Shown: in pieces, positions 58,686-64,000 of the stretch | Layout: each line of letters begins with the position of its first letter | Numbering within the stretch: the stretch's first letter is position 1 | Source of the DNA: Calothrix sp. NIES-4105 | GTDB lineage: Bacteria; Cyanobacteriota; Cyanobacteriia; Cyanobacteriales; Nostocaceae | Length of the DNA stretch: 64,000 nucleotides | Assembly: GCF_002368415.1 (NCBI RefSeq) | Contig: NZ_AP018290.1 | Coordinates: 1,119,470 to 1,183,469, forward strand | Direction of reading: 5' to 3' | Position numbers and translations under genes: made by a program | Notes under the pieces: model-generated | What the model was told of the DNA's origin: nothing | What the model saw: the letters and a program-made list of their open reading frames with translations, nothing else | The model's database searches: none

Positions 58686-59651
58686 TCATTTTGATTTACT
58701 TAATAATCCCTGCACCAAGGTAGAAGCGTTGTACCTCTGAAGGTCTAAAAATGTTGCAGCAGGTTTCCCAACCTCAGATAGTGAATCTACGTACAGAACA
58801 CCAGCAAAAGTAGAATTACTTTCTCTTGCAACTTGCCTTTGTGCTTTATCGCTAACAGTTGTTTCACAAAACACTGCCGGAATTTTATTTTTCCTGACAG
58901 TATCAATAACTCTAGCTATTTGCTGCGGCGTTCCTTCCTGCTCAGAATTAACTGCCCACAAATACGCTTCCTGCAAGCCGTAGTCACGTGCCATATAAGA
59001 AAAAGCTCCTTCACACGTTACTAAATATCGCTGAGTTGGAGATAAAGTTGCTAGTTGCGTTTTTACTTCTTGGCTTACCTGCTGTAGCTTTTGAATATAA
59101 GCTTTAGCATTCGCGTTATAAGTTGCTTCGTTGGCAGGGTCTAGCTTGACGAAAGATGAGCGAATATTTTCTACATATATTGCTGCATCATTGGGAGACA
59201 TCCAGGCGTGGGGGTTTGGTTTGTTCAGATAGGCGCCGCTAGCTATTGCTATTGGTTGAACTCCTTCACTGAGATTTGCAGAAGTAACATTTCTCACTGA
59301 CCCCATAAATTTCTCAAACCAGCGTTCTAACCCTAACCCATTGAATAAAACCAAGTCAGCTTCCTGCGCGCGTTTAATATCGCTAGGTGTTGGTTCGTAG
59401 TCATGAATTTCGGCGCCTGGTCTTGTGATAGATTCTACAACTAACTTATCTCCTGCCACATTTCTGGCCATATCAGCCAATATGGTAAAAGTAGTTAGTA
59501 CCTTTTTCTTACCATCAACTCTTGGTGACGATGTTTGTACTTGTGCAGTATCCTCTGGTTTGAGAGATTGAGTACACCCAAAGACAGTTGTCAATGCAAG
59601 CATACTTAACATAATGAACACTGGTGGCTTTAACTTCTTGATTGCAGCCAT
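58686..59651 (-). CDS. mntC: Manganese-binding lipoprotein of the ABC transporter
   Basis: 321 residues. A lipoprotein signal ends in TTVFGC (cysteine near 26). A cluster-9 binding protein with metal ligands H in GAEIHDYEPTPSD, H in NPHAWMSP, E in VTCEGAFSYMARDYGL, and D in VDSLSEVGKPAATFLD. The H-H-E-D set is that of manganese-binding members (zinc members usually have three His and a His-rich loop, absent here). It captures manganese outside the membrane. A 16-base palindrome lies in the promoter region shared with moeB. Confidence 0.91.
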   Translation of the reverse strand: MAAIKKLKPPVFIMLSMLALTTVFGCTQSLKPEDTAQVQTSSPRVDGKKKVLTTFTILADMARNVAGDKLVVESITRPGAEIHDYEPTPSDIKRAQEADLVLFNGLGLERWFEKFMGSVRNVTSANLSEGVQPIAIASGAYLNKPNPHAWMSPNDAAIYVENIRSSFVKLDPANEATYNANAKAYIQKLQQVSQEVKTQLATLSPTQRYLVTCEGAFSYMARDYGLQEAYLWAVNSEQEGTPQQIARVIDTVRKNKIPAVFCETTVSDKAQRQVARESNSTFAGVLYVDSLSEVGKPAATFLDLQRYNASTLVQGLLSKSK

Positions 59652-59782
59652 ATTACCATTACGATTTATTTATATTCATTATTATTTCATTATTTTATCA
59701 TATTTGTCTCATAATTTTTTACCACTGATATAAAAATATCACTTGTACCACTGTAATCTTGATTTTGATTGTGATAATTTAT

Positions 59783-59798
59783 ACTCTTGATCAAGAGT
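59783..59798. promoter_or_regulatory. Perfect 16-base palindrome between mntC and moeB, possible operator
   Basis: ACTCTTGATCAAGAGT lies about 130 bases upstream of mntC and 90 bases upstream of moeB, in an otherwise A+T-rich promoter region. It does not match the Fur or Zur consensus as I know it. Confidence 0.5.
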
Positions 59799-59886
59799 CA
59801 ATAATAAATATGAATAAGGATTTGAATCGTGTTACCAATATTAGGTAGGATAAAAAATCCGTTCCTCAATAGTGATAGTGCATTAA

Positions 59887-61059
59887 ATGCTGAACCCGAA
59901 TCTAGATGAAGTGCAGCTAACGAAGGATGATTACGAACGTTACTCCCGCCACTTGATTTTGCCAGAAGTTGGTTTGGAAGGACAAAAACGCCTCAAAGCT
60001 GCTAGTGTGTTGTGTATTGGTACAGGTGGACTAGGTTCACCATTATTGTTATATTTAGCAGCAGCAGGTATTGGACGTATTGGAATTGTTGACTTTGATG
60101 TCGTTGATACTTCTAACCTGCAACGTCAAGTAATTCACGGTACGTCTTGGGTGGGTAAACCCAAGATAGAGTCGGCAAAAAATCGGATTCATGAAATAAA
60201 TCCTTATTGCCAGGTTGATTTATACGAAACCCGTATTTCTTCTGAGAACGCGCTTGATATAATTCGTCCGTATGACGTAGTGATTGATGGAACTGATAAT
60301 TTCCCCACACGTTATTTAACGAATGACGCTTGTGTGTTGTTAAATAAGCCAAACGTTTACGGTTCAATTTTCCGATTTGAAGGACAAGCTACAGTCTTTA
60401 ATTACGAAGGTGGTCCAAACTATCGTGATTTATATCCAGAACCACCACCACCAGGAATGGTACCTTCTTGTGCAGAGGGTGGTGTTCTCGGAATTTTACC
60501 TGGAATAATTGGTATTATTCAAGCTACCGAAGCTGTCAAGATTATATTGGGTAAAGGTACTACTTTAAGCGGGCGCCTTTTATTATACGATGCGTTGAAT
60601 ATGAAGTTTCGCGAATTGAAACTGCGTCCAAACCCAGAGCGCCCAGTCATTGAAAAATTGATAGACTATGAACAGTTCTGCGGTATACCACAAGCTATTG
60701 CAGAGGAGGCTAAACAGCAGATGGATATGTCTGAAATGACTGTACAGGAGTTGAAACAGCTACTTGATAGTGGCGCCAACGATTTTGTACTTTTAGATGT
60801 TCGCAACCCTCACGAATACGAAATTGCCAAAATTCCCGGTTCAGTGTTAATACCTTTATCGGATATTGAAGCTGGTGCAGGTGTTGGTCAGGTAAAAGAA
60901 TTACTCAACGGTCATCGTTTAGTAGTTCACTGTAAATCAGGCGCGCGTTCCGCAAAAGCGCTTGGTATCCTCAAAGAAGCCGGAGTTGATGGCACTAATG
61001 TTAAAGGTGGCATTTTAGCTTGGAGTAAAGAAATAGATTCCTCAGTTCCAAGTTATTAA
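59887..61059 (+). CDS. moeB: MoeB/ThiF-type adenylyltransferase with C-terminal rhodanese domain
   Basis: 390 residues. The E1-like domain (1-about 265) has the ATP site VLCIGTGGLGSPLLLYLAAAGIG and the family segments DFDVVDTSNLQRQVIHG, DGTDNFPTRYLTNDAC and VPSCAEGGVLGILPG. The rhodanese domain (about 285-390) has VLLDVRNPHEYE and the catalytic cysteine in VVHCKSGARSAKAL. Such fusions activate the C-terminus of MoaD/ThiS-like sulfur carriers for molybdopterin or thiamine and supply sulfur. I see no zinc CxxC pairs of the E. coli type. Divergent from mntC and followed by a terminator. Confidence 0.92.
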   Translation: MLNPNLDEVQLTKDDYERYSRHLILPEVGLEGQKRLKAASVLCIGTGGLGSPLLLYLAAAGIGRIGIVDFDVVDTSNLQRQVIHGTSWVGKPKIESAKNRIHEINPYCQVDLYETRISSENALDIIRPYDVVIDGTDNFPTRYLTNDACVLLNKPNVYGSIFRFEGQATVFNYEGGPNYRDLYPEPPPPGMVPSCAEGGVLGILPGIIGIIQATEAVKIILGKGTTLSGRLLLYDALNMKFRELKLRPNPERPVIEKLIDYEQFCGIPQAIAEEAKQQMDMSEMTVQELKQLLDSGANDFVLLDVRNPHEYEIAKIPGSVLIPLSDIEAGAGVGQVKELLNGHRLVVHCKSGARSAKALGILKEAGVDGTNVKGGILAWSKEIDSSVPSY

Positions 61060-61066
61060 CCCCCCT

Positions 61067-61093
61067 ACCCCCTGCAAGGGGGGTTTAATATTT
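61067..61093 (+). terminator. Terminator of moeB
   Basis: ACCCCC, TGCAA loop, GGGGGGT, then TTAATATTTT; directly after the moeB stop. Confidence 0.55.
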
Positions 61094-61193
61094 TAAATGA
61101 ATTATTAAGACTCACATTAAAATCAGATAATAATAATATAAGATTCATATATAATACAAGTATCGAATCTTATATTTATATTCGTGACAGATT

Positions 61194-61424
61194 ATGACCG
61201 AAACAAAAACAACTCGCCGTGGGCGCCGAGGACGTATTTTCCCAGAAATTCAGTGGACTGAAGAACAAAGAGCGCAGGATGAAGCTGAAATAGAAGCTTT
61301 CTATCAGCGCTGTAAACCGATCTTCGATAAAGTCAAAGCTGAATTAATTGAGACTCATTATAATATGATGCGTAGGGTGGGCACTGCCCACCTTACCCAA
61401 GCCAAAAGAAAGTGCAAGATGTGA
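61194..61424 (+). CDS. Small basic/acidic hypothetical protein ending in repeat DNA
   Basis: 76 residues. MTETKTTRRGRRGRIFPEI and QRAQDEAEIEAFYQRCKPIFDKVKAELIETHYNMM look like a real protein. The last 18 residues (RRVGTAHLTQAKRKCKM) are translated from the GGTGGGCACTGCCCACC repeat and its flank. The original C-terminus was probably lost when the repeat arrived. A short basic N-terminus and helical core suggest an antitoxin-sized regulator, but the family is not recognised. Confidence 0.6.
   Translation: MTETKTTRRGRRGRIFPEIQWTEEQRAQDEAEIEAFYQRCKPIFDKVKAELIETHYNMMRRVGTAHLTQAKRKCKM
61377..61393. repeat. Hairpin GGTGGGCACTGCCCACC, copy 2
   Basis: Same palindrome as at 44847-44863 apart from the central base, with the shared flanks GTAGG and CTTAC in inverted order. 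It lies inside the 3' end of a small gene. Confidence 0.68.
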
Positions 61425-61425
61425 G

Positions 61426-62259
61426 TTAATGGAACTCAACCTGTTCAGTTGTGGCACGGAAGAAATCTGAGTAACGGTCTGTTCCATACCACCAGCCCAA
61501 ACTAACTTGAGAAGGAATTGTAAAGCCTGCAAATGTACTTTCTTGCTGAACTTCTCCGCCAAAAGGAATGTAAGTATAACTACCATCTTCTGTGTGTTCT
61601 CCCCAACGTGGAAAAGAAAGCTTCAGCAGCTTACCGTTAGAATCTATAAATAGTGTTAGCGTTATTGGTTCGCCATCTATCTTGAAACTCGCTTGAATAG
61701 TTTTATCATCAATTGCCTTCCAGCTTACACCGTTTTGTGGTAATAAACCTGAAGGTAGCCATACCATTTCGCCAGCTAATCGCCCAATTGCAGAGCGTTT
61801 AGTATCAGGACTATTCACATTTACAAATGGAATCAAACCCCAAAGCGCAAACCGCACTCGACCTGAACCGTTGATATAGTAATCACCTCCTCGCATTTGT
61901 AAATGACGACTACCTATCACTGCTTTCCAAACAAATCCTTTTTTATCGGAAATAATCTCGGAAGCTACCATTGGCAACCACGGTTTGTCTTGACTAAGCC
62001 TAAAACTACCAGTCATTTTTAAATTAACAGAGGAAGCAAGGGGAGTTCCAAGCGCAATGGTATGCAAAAAGTAACGTTGTACAGGGGCAGGTAATTCTGC
62101 AATCATGTCTTTATTAAAACGATTTTCTGAGTCAGGTAAAGTTGACAGTGTTTGCCAAATGGAACTAACTTCTTTGTCGTTTTTTACCTGTACAATGACT
62201 AAAGCTAGAAATGCGCTTGCCAGCAATACCCCAGTACCAAGTAGAATTTTTGCTATCAT
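61426..62259 (-). CDS. DUF6544-like exported or membrane-anchored protein
   Basis: 277 residues. An N-terminal hydrophobic helix (about 5-24) is followed by a large beta-rich domain: LPAPVQRYFLHTIALGTPL, VNLKMTGSFRLSQDKPWLPM, GFVWKAVIGSRHLQMRGGDYYINGSGRVRFALWGLIP, RLAGEMVWLPSGLLP and WGEHTEDGSYTYIPFGG. This matches a family of about 280-residue proteins found in many bacteria without known function; a lipocalin- or LolA-like binding role is possible. Its 3' end meets that of the small hypothetical gene. Confidence 0.8.
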   Translation of the reverse strand: MIAKILLGTGVLLASAFLALVIVQVKNDKEVSSIWQTLSTLPDSENRFNKDMIAELPAPVQRYFLHTIALGTPLASSVNLKMTGSFRLSQDKPWLPMVASEIISDKKGFVWKAVIGSRHLQMRGGDYYINGSGRVRFALWGLIPFVNVNSPDTKRSAIGRLAGEMVWLPSGLLPQNGVSWKAIDDKTIQASFKIDGEPITLTLFIDSNGKLLKLSFPRWGEHTEDGSYTYIPFGGEVQQESTFAGFTIPSQVSLGWWYGTDRYSDFFRATTEQVEFH

Positions 62260-62308
62260 TTCTCACCTCTCTATTTTTCTACTCTCCGCGCGTTATGGGT
62301 GTTTTTAG

Positions 62309-62500
62309 CTAGATATGAACATTTATCTGCTCAATTTGTCTTGCAGCTTTCTCCCAAAATTTAGCCAAAATTTCATCTTTCCAATGGTTTCTGAGATTTT
62401 CTGCTTTTCTGTGGCATATTCGCTCTAACATCTCCAAAACGGCGCCTAATGTAAACTCATCAACTAATGCTTCTAGAGCATCCATCGCTTCTTTTTTCAT
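62309..62500 (-). CDS. Small helical hypothetical protein downstream of a universal stress protein
   Basis: 63 residues, all helical: MKKEAMDALEALVDEFTLGAVLEMLERICHRKAENLRNH and WEKAARQIEQI. It starts 4 bases after the stop of the universal stress protein gene and is surely co-transcribed. No family recognised; its pairing with the stress protein is the only clue to a role. Confidence 0.65.
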   Translation of the reverse strand: MKKEAMDALEALVDEFTLGAVLEMLERICHRKAENLRNHWKDEILAKFWEKAARQIEQINVHI

Positions 62501-62504
62501 GATT

Positions 62505-63041
62505 CTAATGATATTGAATAGAGGAAGTTTGTACTTGTTGCGTTTCTTTATTATCGGTTTTGATTAATTGTTGCACTGTTAAAACAGAGCAAGATGCATG
62601 ATGTAAAACATAATTACTAACACTACCTAAAAATAACTCACTTAATCCGGTTCGACCTCGACGACCGATAATAATTAAATCAGCACTCCAAGTCTGAGCT
62701 AATTCACAAATCATTCGACCGGGTTCGCCAGATTTTAACGTAAATTCTGCATTTATATTCAAGTCTGTTGCTTGCTGACAAAGTTTACTTAAAAATTTGA
62801 TTCTATCTTGTTTAAGTTCTTCCCATTGCCTCATGTATTCTTTGACAGATTCTTCGTGCAAAGTTGGAACAACCGTATTTGGGTAAACATACATTGGGTA
62901 AGGGTATTGTTCATCAAACGGTGATATTATGTTGACAAACATCAGATTTGTATTACTCAAAGAAGCTAGTGATATAGCTTTATCAACAACTTCATGACAA
63001 CTATCAGAATTATCAATTGCAACCAAAATTTTACTAAACAT
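62505..63041 (-). CDS. Universal stress protein (UspA family)
   Basis: 178 residues with the Usp fold: FSKILVAIDNSDSCHEVVDKAISLA at the N-terminus and the ATP-binding signature LIIIGRRGRTGLSELFLGSVSNYVLHHASCSVLTV near the C-terminus (G-2x-G-9x-G-S/T type). An insertion (about 40-85, with proline/tyrosine-rich PFDEQYPYPMYVYPN) is common in cyanobacterial members. It probably binds ATP and acts in stress survival. Forms a two-gene unit with the small helical protein. Confidence 0.92.
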   Translation of the reverse strand: MFSKILVAIDNSDSCHEVVDKAISLASLSNTNLMFVNIISPFDEQYPYPMYVYPNTVVPTLHEESVKEYMRQWEELKQDRIKFLSKLCQQATDLNINAEFTLKSGEPGRMICELAQTWSADLIIIGRRGRTGLSELFLGSVSNYVLHHASCSVLTVQQLIKTDNKETQQVQTSSIQYH

Positions 63042-63367
63042 ATCTAAAACTCCTATGTGTCGATTTAAATACGCGCGGATTAATCTGGGTATTGAAGTTA
63101 GTCTTCAGCACCTGTTAATTTTATTTATACGCCGATAATTTGAGGAACTTGTGAGGAACCTCAGAGTTAAGAAAGATTAAAAAAATTTTCTTTTTTTTAT
63201 TAAGTTATGTTGCGCTATTTTTAAGTTATATATCAGATTTAAAAAAAATATTAATATTATGAAATAATGGTCAAGAAAGTATAAAATAGTATAAATTTTT
63301 AGCCGTAAACTTCCAAACTCAGCTTTTTGCCGGGGTTAAAATTATGTAATGTCAGGAAAGTTTTGTC
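63042..63367. other. Divergent promoter region
   Basis: 326 A+T-rich bases between the stress protein and the response regulator genes. It contains GAAAGTATAAAA at 63275-63286, 82 bases before the regulator start, and no other gene-like sequence. Confidence 0.55.
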
Positions 63368-64000
63368 ATGAAAATATTAATTGTAGAGGATGATAAGTTA
63401 GTCTCAGAAGCGCTTGTAGCTGTTCTCAGCAATCAAAATTACGTTGTTGAAATAGCTTATAATGGTTTATCAGCTTGGGAGCTAATTGAAAACGTTGATT
63501 ACGATTTATTGCTTCTCGATGTCATGCTACCTGAGATAGATGGCATTAGTTTATGTCGCAAAATACGCGCTCATGGTAGGAACGTTCCAATTCTTGTATT
63601 AACTGGTCGAGATAGTAGTCACGAAAAAGCTGTTGCACTTGATGCTGGTGCAGATGATTATTTAGTTAAACCGTTTGACTGCCAAGAGCTTGTCGCTCGT
63701 GTCCGCGCGCTATTACGTCGGGGTATAGTTACTTTACAACCTGTTCTAGAGTGGGGTAAATTACGGCTTGACCCTACAAGTTGCGAGGTCAGTTACGATA
63801 ATCAATTAGTCTCATTAACTCCTAAAGAGTATGCACTGTTAGAGCTTTTTTTACGAAACAGCCGACGGGTGTTTAGCTGTAGCATGATTTTAGAGCATTT
63901 ATGGTCTTACGAAGATACTCCTGGAGAAGAAGCAGTTCGCACCCATATTAAGGGTTTGCGACATAAATTAAAGCAGAAAGGCGCAAAGGGTAGTTTAATT
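63368..64000 (+). CDS. OmpR/PhoB-type response regulator (3' end outside window)
   Basis: At least 211 residues, running off the window. Receiver domain (1-about 115) with the acidic pair in VEDDK, the phospho-acceptor in LLLLDVMLPEIDG, TGRDSS and the lysine in YLVKPF. A winged helix-turn-helix (about 130-211) has LTPKEYALLELFLRN, SRRVFSC and VRTHIKGLRHKLK. The linker is short. Further domains may follow beyond the window, because in many cyanobacteria such a head is fused to additional receiver and Hpt or kinase modules. Confidence 0.92.
   Translation, partial: MKILIVEDDKLVSEALVAVLSNQNYVVEIAYNGLSAWELIENVDYDLLLLDVMLPEIDGISLCRKIRAHGRNVPILVLTGRDSSHEKAVALDAGADDYLVKPFDCQELVARVRALLRRGIVTLQPVLEWGKLRLDPTSCEVSYDNQLVSLTPKEYALLELFLRNSRRVFSCSMILEHLWSYEDTPGEEAVRTHIKGLRHKLKQKGAKGSLI

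Noticed and set aside
1-64000. Search by eye for tRNA, rRNA and common riboswitches
   Set aside because: No cloverleaf with conserved GGTTCGA-type arm, no rRNA-like block and no recognisable riboswitch core was found; a covariance-model scan would be needed to exclude them.

Overview
The window looks like chromosomal DNA of a filamentous cyanobacterium, probably Nostocales. It is A+T rich, and it carries cyanobacteria-typical families: DUF4079, a dimeric chlorite dismutase-like protein, a XisI-like protein, a DUF3365 heme-type hybrid kinase, a group 2 sigma factor, an MntABC-type manganese transporter, DUF4114 and DUF389. The palindrome GGCGCC is hugely over-represented (I counted about 90 by eye, against roughly 4 expected), which recalls the HIP palindromes of cyanobacteria. 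The canonical HIP1 octamer GCGATCGC was seen only once. I recognised no rRNA, tRNA or CRISPR array.

Layout. 0-1.5 kb: the end of a rhomboid protease gene. 1.6-19.6 kb: a signalling and oxidant-stress neighbourhood. It holds a NarL-type two-component pair, two Crp/Fnr-like regulators, a frameshifted peroxiredoxin-like gene, two paralogous small exported proteins, a DUF4079 membrane protein with a flavin/2Fe-2S reductase, EgtD, a stress protein, a sigma factor with a cellulose synthase-like enzyme, a chlorite dismutase-like heme protein, a glycine amidinotransferase-like enzyme, MsrB, FolE and a MerA/RclA-like flavoenzyme. 19.6-21.9 kb: a TnpB element with a decayed tnpA. 22-25.5 kb: crotonase, a gnd relic, DUF389 and AroB. 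25.8-34.4 kb: large hybrid signalling proteins, then an IscB (OMEGA) element sitting between a truncated antitoxin gene and a damaged two-component pair.

34.5-49.7 kb is an accessory region. It contains a ribbon-helix-helix protein with a XisI-like four-TM membrane protein, an excalibur lipoprotein, SDR, GlcD, a broken GrpB gene, a zeta-toxin-like pair, ArfB, DUF4112, an HtrA-like protease, a broken DUF433/DUF5615 pair, a HEAT-repeat lipoprotein, and an Rpn-family nuclease whose 3' end is repeated downstream as small free-standing reading frames. 50-52.7 kb: a vWA protein and a partner with a Fis-like helix-turn-helix. 53-56.4 kb: VanZ, a large repetitive secreted protein and an RTX relic. 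56.8-59.7 kb: a manganese ABC transporter interrupted by tandem 9-mers. 59.9-64 kb: MoeB-rhodanese, small hypotheticals, a universal stress protein and the start of an OmpR-type regulator.

The most interesting signals are: (1) the Rpn gene with an internal ribosome site and start, plus duplicated stand-alone copies of that internal gene; (2) the XisI-like/TRADD-associated-type membrane fusion behind a ribbon-helix-helix gene; (3) the IscB locus with matching end hairpins and an apparent deletion at its insertion point; (4) the use of GGCGCC gaps as a marker of acquired DNA; (5) the vWA/Fis-HTH pair; and (6) the clustering of oxidant-defence genes with a duplicated Crp plus small-protein module.
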